Shown here: piece by piece, positions 13,049 to 24,905 of the stretch
How positions within the stretch are numbered: position 1 is the first letter of the stretch
Layout of the letters: each line of letters starts with the position of its first letter
Source of the DNA: Acanthosepion pharaonis
Lineage: Eukaryota; Mollusca; Cephalopoda; Sepiida; Sepiidae
DNA length: 64,000 nt
Assembly (NCBI GenBank): GCA_903632075.3
Contig: CAHIKZ030005436.1
Coordinates: forward strand, 1,345,001 to 1,409,000
Reading direction: 5' to 3'
Position numbers and translations under genes: made by a program
The notes under the pieces: generated by a model
The model's input: only the letters and a program-made list of their open reading frames with translations
Database searches by the model: none
What the model was told of the DNA's origin: nothing

Positions 13049-14639
13049 CTTGAGCATAGTATGAGATTTTATGATCAGTTTTTACATAAAAAAAAATAGG
13101 TGTAGGTGTCGCACTATATATAAGTAATTTTTTAAAGAGGTTAAAAATAATCATTCATATTAAGTGATAAGTTGCACTATACACCGGTAAATATTTTCTG
13201 GAGGGGTTAATGTTTATGTAAAAAGATTTCAGGGGGTCAGATTATACATGAAACGGGTTTTAACATGCAGATATACAGTATATTTATGTAATCGTCCTGG
13301 GGTACATATTTTAAATTCCTTGAAGATGGGTGAGGATGCTAATTTGAAAAGAGGTATTTATGTTAATCATTGAAAATGCTATGTGCAATGAAAAATATAA
13401 TACTGATATTCTTGTGACTAATACAATATGGTTCACATACAAACAGACATGATGTCTAGCAATCAATGCATCAGGCAGCTGTAGACAAACAAAAGAAAGA
13501 TTAAGTCTTACTGAGAAATTACCATTCATTTCTATATTGTTTATCAATAGCCATAAATTACTGATCAGTGTAAGCATGATAAAAATAATTGAATTTGAGA
13601 TTTAAAAACTACAAGTTAAAAATTAATGATTAAATTTTAAATAAACTGGTCAAATCATAAAAAATTGGGGAAAAAATTAGGGAATATTTTTTTGTAGATT
13701 TGCATTCATTAGACCTAAGAAGTACAAAATTTGTTGGAATTGTAAAATATAGATTATTATTATTTTAGAAGAGTCCTCTTCAATATTCACTGTATAAAAT
13801 TAATCCCTGACTTTTTCTGAGTTAGTTTTTCTAGAATTAGTTATTCTTTACACAAAAACACTTAATTTTCTTACAGAAAGTCTTATCTTAAATAAAGGAA
13901 TGGATATCTACATTTTTAATAAAAAAACAAAATGTTACATAGATTAATGAAAACATATATTCATTTGTTCTTCATTTAAGTTGAATATTTATTAACCCCA
14001 AATGTTTGTACATGCCCTTTTGGAAAACATTCCATCTCCACAAAAAGGGTTTAAACAACAGATAAAAAAGCCTATAAAAATTCAGAAAATTTTCTTTAAA
14101 ATTATAATGATTGATGTAAGCATAGATTCAAACTTGACATTTTAAATATCAGCTATATATAATAATTCTAAAAAGAAATTGATCAATTTTATACTGTATT
14201 GGTATTATAGAAAGGACCCTTCTTTCCAAAGGTTAAAAAAAAAAAAGAATCAGTTTCCTAATTTAGACAAATGTCAGTCACTTAAAGTTTCATTTTTTAC
14301 AAGTTGACCAATCTATATAATTTGTGTTACTTTAATAATTTAAATATTTAGTAAACTTTCTTAATGTAGCATATTTTGTTTTGTGTTGTGTTGTTGCTGA
14401 CCAAACAGCAACAAAATTAAAGCATGAAGTCAACCAATGTTAAATAATAATGAAAAATAAATTATTTTAAATAAACATCAAACTGTATCAGAATAAAATG
14501 TAGAGGGAATAAACATAGTACAAAACAAAGAACTGCTTTCAGGTTAAAACATGAAAACTTTTAAGTCCAAACAAAACTATTGTCATGCACTGAAATCAGC
14601 CTCATTGTGCATATTCTTTGTGTAGTAAACCAAAATAAT
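12406..14639. other. AT-rich sequence with a TA microsatellite
   Basis: A (TA)n tract of about 30 bp lies at 13018-13047. No coding region, RNA gene or element boundary was recognised; the 80-90-codon minus-strand frames at 12891-13154 and 13311-13577 have no domain-like sequence. Confidence 0.5.
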
Positions 14640-14727
14640 GTGTTACAATTGTCTGTGAGTGTGGGAGATGTGTGTGTGTATAGATGTGTATGTGTGTTAG
14701 TAGGGTGTGTGTGTGTGTGTGTGTGTA
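14640..14727 (+). repeat. imperfect (GT)n microsatellite
   Basis: GTGTGT-rich stretch with a pure (GT)n core near 14704-14727. Overlapping frames on both strands come from the repeat. Confidence 0.9.
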
Positions 14728-15363
14728 AGGCAAAAGAAAAACTTTTCTTTACAAACATCCTGATGTATTTCATCAAAGCAAATGTAAGGATTTTACTTTG
14801 CAAAATATCTTTATAAACAAAAGTAAAAATAAAAAATTTATATTAAACTTAAGTATTCTCAAGAATATTCTTAAGGCTAACAATGAAAGTCAAGGTAAAG
14901 TATGGAAGAAGCTAAGTGATGCAATTTAATGCCTAATAAACAAGTGACTAAATGCTACTGAATTTTGGTTTTATTTAAATAAAAATAAATGTAATATTTT
15001 TTTAAATAAAAATATATATGCAAACAAATAAAAAATTTGACAATTTTTTAAGTGTTATTAAATTTTAAATTTGGAAAACTTAACAATAGTTTTTACATCT
15101 GTTTATGAAAATATGTATTTACCCTGAGGTGATGAAACACAGCAGTTAAGAAAAGTCTTTTTTTACAGATATATTATATTTATAGCTGAATCTTTCCCTA
15201 CACACATATTTTAATTGGGATCACTCCCAATGCCACTAAAGCAGGTTACAGGGTATGGAAGAATTAGGAACAGGAATATTAATGATGAGCAGACAGAAAA
15301 GAGAGTAGTCAGGTGAACAGTAGATAGTGATTGACATTGCATTTAATTTTTTGCAGATTAAAG

Positions 15364-15732
15364 TTAGATGGAAAGCATGGAGCTGGAAAGGAGTACCAGA
15401 AGCAAGAAGTGTGAGAAGGAACAGTTAACATAGAATTTATGGCTACATCTAGCCAGCTCAACTCTAAATTGATGAGATCCTGATGCCAGTCTCATACTGT
15501 GCTTAAATTCAAAAACTATAGCGAACAATTCATCCAAACAAGTACCACAAAAGTATTTAAAGAAAAGGCAGAGAAGTAACCTTATGACAGTGGGAAAGTT
15601 ACTGGAGCAGAGCCACCAGATAAAGACCAATAATATTGCAGATTCTTCTTTGAATCTTATCAAGGTAAATAGCAGGGGCACCAGATCATATATGGCAGTA
15701 ACATTATAAGCATGAACAAATGGTAGATTCAT
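15364..15732 (-). other. unrecognised 122-codon reading frame
   Basis: This is one of the longer non-repetitive frames of the window. The predicted product is hydrophobic (FIWWLC, RLLLCLFF and HFLLLVLLSS segments). It has no family motif that I recognise. The local base composition is slightly less AT-rich than its surroundings, which is typical of an old mobile-element insertion. No splice signals or promoter were found. It is recorded as an open question, not as a gene. Confidence 0.2.
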
Positions 15733-16728
15733 GTATGATGTATGTGTGTATGTATATTGGTTTTGTAAACTTTCAAGACACTTTCTTGAGGTGAAATCTC
15801 AGAATAGATTTAGTTATGATAATGGAAAAATGTTCAAATGGTTTCAATTTTTCTCTTCATTCGAAATCCAGGTAATTGAAATCTGGAAAGTCAAGGACGT
15901 ATTGTCATAAAAGTTTGTACACATAAACTTGAGTAACTTTACATGTTTATTCAATATTCAGCATCAATCATTGAAGTATTTTGCCTGTGTTAATGATATC
16001 ATCTATATTCCTTTCATACATTGTCTTGATGATGCTGGCCTTCAGGTGAAGCTTGGTATGATGGGGCTGTTGTTAAACATCTTTCTCAAGAATGCTCTAC
16101 AAGAAGCAGTCCAAAGAGTTAAAATCTGGTGAATGTGGAAAATAGGTGTTACATAACATGGAAAGTTTCTGTACTTAGCCACCTGTAATTACTCCTGTTC
16201 ACCATTTCCTCATAATAGAAGTTATTTTTCATTAGAGTGAAATGAAAGAATGGTATGTTCATCTGTGTACCTTTGCATTTCTTGTGCCAAGTTATTTTGT
16301 TATTATTTACCTGAAAAATAAAAGGATTAAATTTAGTTTGAAACTAATAACTCAGAAACAGTATGCTCTCAAGTACCCTATACAATGTGTGTCTGTATGT
16401 ATATAGAGAAATTTAGGTATGTATGTTTATAAAACTAATATGATCATGTTGCATTAATAAGCTTATGGAGGAGAAAAAAATTCTATTTTTAATTTTTGTG
16501 TTTGTTGGGCTTTTCATTGGCTAAACAGATCTCACATGCATTGTTTGGCAGTATTTGTTTGCATAATTCATGTTTATATGTGTATCATAATTCCTAGTTT
16601 GTCTATAATCCAATAAACTGATGATGTTTTAATGAAAGTGAAACATTAGATTTATAAATGTTTCCTATTTGATCCATATCATTATCCTATCGTGTATGTA
16701 ATTATTATATACACATAATAGACGAAAG

Positions 16729-16879
16729 CAGTTTACTCACTACAAAGATACAACTTTATTTTAATTGCACCTCGACTGGTGAGAACCAAAATGGTGATGA
16801 ACAATTCTGCTTTTAAGCAGAATTTTTCATCACCATTTTGGTTCTAAAAAACAGTTTACTCACTGTAGTGAATAAACTG
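16729..16879. mobile_element. small palindromic MITE-like element
   Basis: The outer ends CAGTTTACTCACTAC (16729-16743) and GTAGTGAATAAACTG (16865-16879) are 15-bp inverted repeats with one mismatch. Inside lies a 64-bp nearly perfect palindrome (16782-16845), arms AGAACCAAAATGGTGATGA and its complement, with one mismatch and essentially no loop. The right end also contains CAGTTTACTCACTGTAGTGA, a palindromic restart of the terminal repeat. No target duplication is clear. The fold-back structure suits a MITE better than a microRNA, because there is no usable loop. Confidence 0.65.
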
Positions 16880-18744
16880 TTTTTTTTTTTATCAAAAATT
16901 ATAATAAATAATTATTGCTCTACTATCGGTATCAAGCCATCTTTTGATTTAATGCTGTGAAAGTTAGAATTTATATATTATTTTCATTCTCATTGAATTG
17001 GATATATATATATAAGCAACATTATTGAGCCAATTAACTTGGCAATTAAACCACATATCACAAACAATAATTAAATAATATAAACATATGAACTGTAATA
17101 AACAACTATTAAATACTAGAAGCATTATGTATGAAAACAAAATTAATCCAATTTTAAAACAATCATATAATTCATAAAAAGAAAAAAAAATCAAATGAAC
17201 TGACATATGAAAACATACTTTAGGGAAAAATTCTCCAAAGCTTGCTGAAGCAAAATATAAATCTTACCTTTAAGCTTACAAATGTAACCAACTATTTAGC
17301 CAGTTTGTGCAAAGAAGGAATAAATCATTTGACCTTATGCCAACTATATACTAGCAATCCAGTAAATGGCTGAAGTATGAAATACTTGGTTCAAAGCAGC
17401 CAAACATTTAGTCAGTTTGGTTATGTGTTGGCCACTTTGCGAAATTACTGTAGTTCTCACTCTAACAAGACTTTTTAAAAATTTGGTTAGAGAATTGAGT
17501 GTATCATGCCTATATTAGTTCCTCTATCACTTGAAAATGCATTTTTTATTTAATAAACTATCAGGCAAAATGTTGACCAATGCAATATCTGTTTGTCTAT
17601 CCATGAGTAGGTATGTATACATGCTTTTCAGCATATGCAAGATGGTGTATGTTAGTTGAAAACTTTTTGGAAAATACCTAAATCTCTTCTAGATTTCTGG
17701 AGAAACAAGAATATCTTATTTTTGTGCATTTATGTGCATTGCTTTCTTAATATACATTTAATGGAACTTGTGGATTAGTGACAGATAAAGAAAAAAATAA
17801 CACCATTGTCATGTGATGCTTCATATTAACAACTTAAAAATCAGATGTTTCTCGGCTTAGTGTGTATTAGCAATGATTACCATTTCAATAATGCTTTTAA
17901 TGATGATATAAAAGAGAGATACACTGTCTACTTATCTGTCATGTTCTCCAGTCTTCTCGGAGACATTTCTGCTAAATTATTCAACTTTCTTTGAATGGTG
18001 TTTGCACATTTATACACCCACCAGCAACTCCCATCTAACTCATGTTTAAGCAATGATTATTTGATATTATCAGCTAAAGATTCTCTCAAAATTTGGAGCA
18101 ACATCTGTGGTATTTGTACTGTTATGGCATTTGCAGGAATCTCAATTATCCTGCAGGAGTTTAGTCCAGATTAAAACAGTTACAGGTCATTTAGTTGCAG
18201 GAAGATGCAAATGTTTAATATTTGGCCAGAATGTCTCCAGCCATTATGAATATCTTTATAGCTGTTTGTACAGCGTTGATTAGCATCTAATCAGAAGATC
18301 TTATTGGCTATGTAAGAATGGACATTCACCCAGATGGCATGTGGAATGGGGGCCTGGGAGTACCACTGACTAAGCTTGCTTACAGTGTGATCATCACATT
18401 CATAACGACAAAGTAAATTGATTTTCTATCACAACACCTAAATCTTTGTACTTTTTACAGTCAGGACTCACCCAATACAAGGCTCAAGAGTGACTCAAGG
18501 TAGAGTGTTACTGTTAAGATAGTATACATGAATAAGAGAGCAATATGAATTAAAGAGGATGTGATAGGAAGGAAGGATTATGATGATAAAGAGGTCATAA
18601 CTATTTACTTGAAGATGGTAAATCTGTAGTCATCAGGGAAGCACCTATATGGGAGTATTCCACAATGTAGCAGTTTTGAGAATAAAGCTATTCAAATGGA
18701 ATGTGAAAGAAATGAGGATTATTTAAAAAAGAAAAAATACTCAC
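16880..18744. other. sequence without supported gene
   Basis: No gene is called. On the minus strand near 18415-18465 the peptide KKYKDLGVVIEN resembles the KDLGV block that follows the catalytic domain in many LINE reverse transcriptases, but the flanks are full of stops. This is at best a weak LINE scar. Confidence 0.4.
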
Positions 18745-18799
18745 CTCGTAATTTTTTTCTGGTCTTTCTCATGACATTAAGAAATCTGTCCAGTATGCC
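18745..18799 (-). other. exon-like unit, low-coordinate edge of the array
   Basis: On the minus strand a 55-nt open segment is bounded by a pyrimidine-rich acceptor (TTTTCTTGTCTTTCAG before GGCATACTGG) and a consensus donor (ACGAG then GTGAGTATT). It can encode GILDRFLNVMRKTRKKLR. It is homologous in layout to the many diverged units further up: GGCATAC/GACATAC start, a central FL-type codon block, and a purine-rich end just before the donor. Its length is not a multiple of three. It may be a real exon of an unknown minus-strand gene or a relic. Confidence 0.4.
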
Positions 18800-19344
18800 C
18801 TGAAAGACAAGAAAATAATTTTCTGTACAAACAGTAGTAACTTACATTAGTGAAAAATAAAAATAAAATGTCTATTTGAAGGGAAAAAATAATTCATAAT
18901 TTCAGTGAATCTTTAAGGTCAAATGCAGTTAAATTACCAGTATATATTATGGCTGCATTTGGTTGCGAAAAAGACTGTCTTGCCATTCATCAGTGGATCT
19001 GGAAGTGGATCTGAAAGTGGATCTGCAAACTAAGTCTGGACATGTAGATTCTGGATCAGTGGAGACACTAGAAGTTGGTGGTTGTACCCAATGCCAAAGA
19101 TGGTGACAATGTTGTCATTGAATATTGACATTTTAATGCCTGGCTTCTTCAAAGTCTGCAGAGTTCTGGTGAAAAATACACTAGTAAGAAAAAGGAAATT
19201 ACTTTCTAATCATACTTAAAACATTAAAAGATTATTTCTTGTAATATCTGAAATACAGCAATAAACCATATTTTTTCTCTGTAAACTTAATGTACATCCA
19301 ACAGTAAGAAAAATGTACCCGAAATCAGAAAAATAAAAATATTG

Positions 19345-19407
19345 CTCAGCTCTTTTTCATTGCTTTTCTTTCTTGAAATGTTAAAATTCCAACCATCCAG
19401 TATACCT
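19345..19407 (-). other. exon-like relic, donor lost
   Basis: The minus-strand segment starts after TTTTCAAG with GTATACTGGATGG. It is homologous to the unit at 18745-18799 and can encode ILDGWNFNISRKKSNEKEL. The downstream boundary reads GAGCTGAGCAATATT and has no GT donor, so as an exon it is damaged. Confidence 0.3.
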
Positions 19408-19715
19408 TGAAAACTAATAAACATATTAGTTGCAGATGGCAATATATCAGCTAGTATAAAATAGGTGTTTGATTGAAATTTGAGAAAAAAAATGAATCGC
19501 TCTGCACAGATGTCGATATCATCACTAGTATGAAAAATGCAATCAAGGAGAAAAAAAATGTCTTCAAAATTTTTGGTCATTTTGAAAACATTAGAAAGAC
19601 AATCTTTTAAGTCATCAAATATAGTAACAGAATTATTTTTCTGTACAAATGACCAGATGTACTTTAGTATAAAAAAAGTGCTTGTTTGAAACCAGGGAAA
19701 AATACATTTGCTGAC

Positions 19716-19774
19716 CTCATATTAATTGCTTTCTAATCTTTATCAAAAGTTCAAAGCATGTTTAGCCATATGCT
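19716..19774 (-). other. exon-like relic
   Basis: A 59-nt segment on the minus strand lies between an acceptor-like CCTGTATTTCAG and a donor-like ATGAG then GTCAGC. It starts AGCATATGG and ends ATTAATATGAG, matching the layout of the neighbouring units, but it has stops in the frame used by the 18745 unit. Confidence 0.3.
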
Positions 19775-19864
19775 CTGAAATACAGGAATAGATTTTCATT
19801 ATAGATGGCCATAAACATGCCTCTTTGAAATCAGGGGATGGAGGGAGTAAAGAAACATGATTGT

Positions 19865-20239
19865 TCAGCATGTAATTTCTAAAATTATTTTCTGTAAAGA
19901 TAGCAGTACATTTACAAGTACCAAAAATTTGCTCATCCTGTAACTTCTGGTTTTTTTCCAAACCTCACAAAACCTGTCCTGTAAGCCATCAAATCTAGTA
20001 ATATAATATTTTTCTGTACCAATGGCAAAACATCCTATAATATGAAGAAGAGAGAGTGAGAAATCTGTGAATAAACAAATTTTCTCAAATGGTATTTTTT
20101 TTTTTAAAGTCTTTACCAAACTGGTAATAGTTTTGTAATCTATGCTACTAAATCCAGGAATTGAACATCTTTCTATAAAGTCAGCAGGACATCCACCTGT
20201 AAACAAAACAATGTGAGAGAGAGATAAAGAACGATACAA
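19865..20239 (-). other. 124-codon frame spanning two exon-like segments
   Basis: The upstream segment begins after TTGTTTACAG and encodes GGCPADFIERCSIPGFSS followed by IDYKTITSLVKTLKKK. A second segment begins after GGCTTACAG (exon end about 19978) and encodes DRFCEVWKKTRSYRMS, resembling the DRFLNVMRKTRKK peptide at 18745. The two are joined in one frame only because the intervening stretch happens to be open. I do not recognise the family. The cysteine-containing first segment is the most protein-like sequence in this part of the window. It could be part of a real but unidentified minus-strand gene. Confidence 0.3.
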
Positions 20240-20269
20240 AATTGGTCTGCAAAATAATAAAAATTAGGA

Positions 20270-20830
20270 AAATACATTTGCCAACCAGATATGAACTTGA
20301 GTTAGCTCGACTAGGCAAAGTTAACGGCTTCAGTTGGAAATAAAACCCAGAACCATTCATGTTCAGTCTGTGTTGAAAAGTCTTGTTCTGCAATTCAGAG
20401 TTAAACCAAATATAAATATTCTTTATTTCCTTCCTACCTTACTAGATTGAATTTCTTTTATTCTTCCTCTTAGAAAGATAATAAAATAATGAAAAATAAG
20501 AAAATACATTTATAAAGGAACTTGAGTTAGCTAAACTAGGTAGAGTTAATGGCTTCTGTTGAAAATAAAACCCAGAATCATTTATGCTCAGTCTGTTGAA
20601 AAATGTTGTTCTGCTACTCAAGTACTTAACATTTTTATTTTATTTCTATATTTTTTTGCTTTTCTCTCTCTCTCTAAACAAAGAGATAAATAAAATAATA
20701 ATAGGAAAAATAACCTTGTAAACCTAACATGAACTTAAGATAGCAGCTTCTACTGGAAATAAAGCTCAGAGCTATTCATGTCCAACCTGCTGACATGGAA
20801 TTATCTGCTACTCAGTTTGATCCAATGGCT
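20270..20830 (-). repeat. tandem triplication of an exon-like block
   Basis: Three copies of a roughly 110-bp block lie at about 20270-20405, 20515-20625 and 20725-20825, spaced 220-240 bp. Minus-strand copies share CAGAAC near the start, (GA)CTGA(A/G)CATGAATG, TCTGGGTTTTATTT and TTAACTYTRCCTAG. The best copy encodes NGSGFYFQLKPLTLPS and the second NDSGFYFQQKPLTLPS. The third copy has lost the frame. The block differs from the FL-type units on either side, so it marks a second duplicated cassette. Confidence 0.55.
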
Positions 20831-23230
20831 TTATTTCCTTAATCCTATTTTATTTGAAAAAAGAAATTTGCTTAAATTTTAATTTCAATACAAACTTCCC
20901 TTGATGACATAAAAATTTAATTGAATGCTAGAAAACAAGTAAAAAACCTCATTTCATTGCATTTTAATTTTTTCCTTGTCTTTCATTAAATGGTAGAAGG
21001 TTGACTGCATGACACAAACCAGGAAAAAAATGTCTAACTTTTAATTTCTACCTGACTTTCAATGAAAATTCTAAAATACATGCCATAAAAAAGGGAGGAA
21101 AAATATTCCTAAGCATCATTTTGGTAGTTTTCTAAAAATAGTTTTGATTGTACATCAAGGAAAAATGAATTTTACTTATTTTAATTTCTTGTTTTTTTCT
21201 CTCCAAAGAGTAGAAATAAGATTGCATAAAAAAAGGGAAAAACAAATTGTATTTCTTTTTAATTTATTCCAAGACATACTGAAACATCTGAGAATTCCAT
21301 GTCTGATCTATCGAAAAAGCATGTTTTTTTCCTTTTCATCATTTTTCTTTTCTTCCTATTTTTTCAAAATGGTAGAAATTTGTTTTAATCTAATTTCTTC
21401 AGAGTAAGTCTTGAATTTTGGTAACTGAAATTTTGCATGATAGATGTGGTTACCTTACTATTTCAAGCATATCTTTTAGTATGAAATATGACTATATCAT
21501 AACAAAATGAATAAAAGAAAAAAAATGAAAACAAGAATGAAAAAAATAAAATTCCCTTACCTTTTAGCTTCTTCCACAAAATGTCAGCAAGTATGTATGC
21601 GATAAAAATCAGGAAAAATTATACCTTTTTAGTTTTCATTTTTTCTGGGTTTTTCTTGAAATTTTATAAAGTATTCATGTCAGAGCAGAGTGGAAAAAGA
21701 ATCCCTTCCAGGTCTTTTCCAAAATGACGTATTGTTTTTCAGGAAAAAAAACATTTCATTTTGATATCATCCTGCTCTTCTTGATGTAACAAAAATGATT
21801 AGCATGTACAATGTGAAACAGGGAAAATACAAATTTAAACTACACTTTAATATCGTCCATCTTCATTCTTAAAACAATTGGAAGTGTGACATACATATTA
21901 TAAGAGGAAAACATGAAATTCCCTTAACATTCAATGTTCATGGCCATTGAAGAAAAGCTAACGAAAGGTATTCATAAAACTTAAGTTTTAATATTTTTTT
22001 AAATATTTTTTCTGTTCTTTCTCATACTCAGACTGTAAGCCATAAATGGGGGAAAAGAACAAGCTTAATTACATTCTAATTCCTTCTAGGTCTTTCTCAA
22101 AAGAAAAAAAAGGTTGACTGTATGTCTTGAAAATGGGAACAGAATTAGCTTGTTTTTCCAATTAGGAAGAAAACAGAAAAAACTTATAGACTATTATGCA
22201 TTTTCTCAAGTCTCAAGTTCAGTTGTAATAAGTAGTAAAATGGAACAAAATTTTGTTTATATTTTATCGTATGCCATAAAAATGTGAGAAAAATAAATAC
22301 AAAGTTCAAATATATGCAAAAAAGGAGAAACTTGCTTATGTTTCAGTTTCTTACAAGATTGTAAGTAAAAGGTGGGAGGCAAATTCTATGGGAGAAAACA
22401 AGATAAAGAAAAAAAAGCTTACCTTTTAATTTTTTCAGATTTTTGTTTAAAAAAGATTTGAGACTGATTTCAAACCATAAAGTAGGAGAAAGGAAATTTA
22501 CTTTCCTTTTAATTTCTTCAAGACATTCTGCATATGGTCAGAAATCTCATTGGACATTATGAATATACTTACCTTTTATTTTCTTCTTGGTAGAGGTAAA
22601 GAGTAAGAAGTTTGATGGTATATAATAAAAGGAGTAAAAAAGATATATATATTTATCTTTTAATTTCTTCCATGAATTGAGGTAAGGATCAGGAGTCTAA
22701 TTGTATGTCATAAAATGGAGGGAAGTCATATTGTATGTTAACAGAGTGTTGGGGGGAAGAAATATATATACATTTTAACATTTTCCTGGGATTGTGTAAA
22801 TGTCATAAAAGGGAGAGAAAAAAGAAATATACATACCTTTAACTTTCATCTGAAGAGCAAGAAAAGAGTAAGAAATCTGTTTATTTTTCACATAAAGAGG
22901 GGTACCTCATAACTTCTTCCAGGGACAATAGTCAAATCTTTCAATGAATGTTACAGAAAGGAAGTAAAAAAGAAATATACCTACATTATAATTTCTTCTA
23001 TGCATGGAGGAAAATGTCACAATGAAATATACTTACTTTTAAATTATTCATTTAGGAAATTCTCAAAGTCTGATTGTATGTCACAAAAGGTGACAAAAAA
23101 TATACTTACCTCTCAGGAGAGGAAGGAAAATATATGTACCATTTTTAATCTATTCGAGTGATGAAGGTATAGATATATGAAAAAAAAATATACTTACCCA
23201 TCAGGGATGAAAGGAAAATATATTTTCCTG
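20831..23230 (-). repeat. diverged array of exon-like units, old edge
   Basis: About every 90-250 bp on the minus strand there is a (G/A)(G/A)CATAC start, a central T-rich block and a purine-rich end such as GAAGAAATTAAAAG. Several are followed by a donor-like GTAAG (examples near 21555, 22425, 22570, 23100 and 23195). Copies are strongly diverged, with stops and missing donors. From about 22560 onward the donor extension ATACTTACC (plus strand) becomes regular, linking this part to the homogenised arrays beyond 28.8 kb. No conventional gene is seen. Confidence 0.6.
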
Positions 23231-23334
23231 TTAACTATGCTGATTCCTATCTAGGATTGAACTCACTATCCTTGGCTAACAAATTAAACTCCTACTCCTC
23301 AGTTTAAGGGATGTGTTTTAAGCAATGACAGTAG
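23231..23334 (-). repeat. 104-bp inverted repeat, left copy
   Basis: Inverted and about 90 percent similar (by eye) to 26230-26333. It contains a tRNA B-box-like GAGTTCAATCC on the minus strand. The pair brackets 2.9 kb holding the minisatellite and the serpin pseudogene. It could be the end of a composite transposable element or one of two oppositely inserted copies of a SINE. Confidence 0.7.
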
Positions 23335-23420
23335 TTTATTTCTCTTCCCGGCATAGTGGATTTGACCATTAGAGTATTTAAATTTTTTGAAATTTCTCAA
23401 GGAATATTTTCCAGTTCTTT

Positions 23421-23485
23421 GAGGCACCTCAGCATGGTGTAATGACACTGGGTGCCCCATACTTTTGGCCTAATGCCACATCTAT
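23421..23485 (+). mobile_element. tRNA-derived SINE, internally deleted copy
   Basis: GAGGCACCTCAGCATGGTG and the following CACTGGGTGCCCC and GGCCTAATGCCACAT match the ends of the fuller copy on the minus strand at 26541-26655. The central tRNA-like part including the B box is missing. Confidence 0.6.
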
Positions 23486-24470
23486 GTAACACTTAGAAAA
23501 TTAACATTTCTCTGTTGTTTGGTGAAGTCTACAGATTGAACAAGATCCTGTTTTAACATCTGTGCAGTTATTATCTTTCACATGCTTTCAACTATAATTG
23601 TTCTTGGTCCCATCCACTAGTCTGATTCATTTCACTAAAAATCTAGAAACATAGATCTCGTATATTTTAAGAGAAATTAATTAAAATATTGGATGTGAAC
23701 AGGAACAATTCTAGGAACTGAAAACGAGCAGATGTTGGTCAGGCATGGAAGGAAGCTATTTTAATCCATCCATGTTTTCTGCAGATGTATAAAAACATTG
23801 AAATTTGTGCTGATCTCCGAAATACCTCTTTTAATAAAAAATAGATCCTTTGAAACAAACAACTCTATGAGAAGTGAGGAAAGAAGATACCAGGTTCCAA
23901 AATTGCAAGAATGAGCAAAAAAAAAAAAAAAAAAAAAAAGCACACCAGCAACCCTTCTGAAGCTAAGTGTAGCACATTTTTCAGAGGAGCTAACTGCATC
24001 CTGCACAGATGATGATGCCAGAAAATTTAGCATGGCAAATTCCACAGTTCTCTGGACAAGTAAACTTAGCTGTAAATTTCAGCAGTGAACTTTTCCAGCT
24101 TCCCAGGTAGCAAACATTTTGGAAGATAACAAGATTGAATACTTTGTGGAATAATGTATTATTCCATCTACAACATTTTACGCGCGCGAGTTGCCTCCCT
24201 TTCTCCGACACTCGTGTGTGTGTGCGCGCGCGCGCGTTTTGACACCCCCCCTTTCTCCCTCGTTCGGTCTAATACAGTAGTAACTGCTTTGGTCACCAAC
24301 CAAGCGACTTGCTACTACTGTTTATGCAAATTAGATTTTTGAAATCTTGCCGCGAAAAAATTTGTGGACGTCAACGGCAAACTGTTGTTTCAAAAAGTCA
24401 GTTGGTGTTCCAGACTCTGACCTGGGCAGACTCATTTTTATCCACGTCAATATTTCAGTTTGACTGACGA
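23486..24470. other. unique sequence ending in a CpG-rich patch
   Basis: It includes a poly(A) run at about 23917-23939. At 24180-24240 there is an alternating purine-pyrimidine patch with (CG)n and (GT)n (CGCGCGAG, GTGTGTGTGTGCGCGCGC), a Z-DNA-prone sequence. That is unusual in this AT-rich, CpG-poor window. No gene was recognised. Confidence 0.5.
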
Positions 24471-24905
24471 AGGATATCTTACTATGCGACCACAAATAAT
24501 TAATTCTTCGTCCCTTCTGGCTGGTCATTCAAGAATCCTTTTCTGAGACGATGCAATACCAAATAATTAATTTTTCGTCCTTTTGGCTCGTCATTCATAA
24601 TCATTTTTCCGAGACGATGCAAATACCAAATAATTAATTCTTCGTCCCTTTTGGCTGGTCATTCAAGACCCCTTTTCCGAGACGATGCAATACCAAATAA
24701 TTAATTCTTCGTTCCTTTTGGCTGGTCATTCAAGACCCCTTTTTCGAGACGATGCAATACCAGATAAAATTTTCCTCGTCACTTTTGGCTCGTCATTCGG
24801 AATTTCTTTCACAAGACTATGAGAATACCAAATAATTAATTTTTCGTCCCTTTTGGCTCGTCATTCAAAGCCCTCCTCCGAGACGATGCAGAACATACAA
24901 AACAA
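24471..24905 (+). repeat. minisatellite, about 67-bp unit, six to seven copies
   Basis: The core GAGACGATGCAATACCAAAT followed by AATTAATTCTTCGTCCC and TTTTGGCTGGTCATTC recurs. GAGACG(A)TG cores at 24545, 24611, 24679, 24746 and 24880 give a 66-68-bp period, with one degenerate copy near 24811. Units keep several CpGs. It lies inside the block bracketed by the 104-bp inverted repeats. Confidence 0.85.

Noticed and set aside
14561..14816. Reading frames with HTHTHT or VCVCVC runs
   Set aside because: Products of the GT microsatellite.
16782..16845. microRNA precursor
   Set aside because: There is no terminal loop and the sequence lies inside inverted terminal repeats, so a fold-back transposon explains it better.
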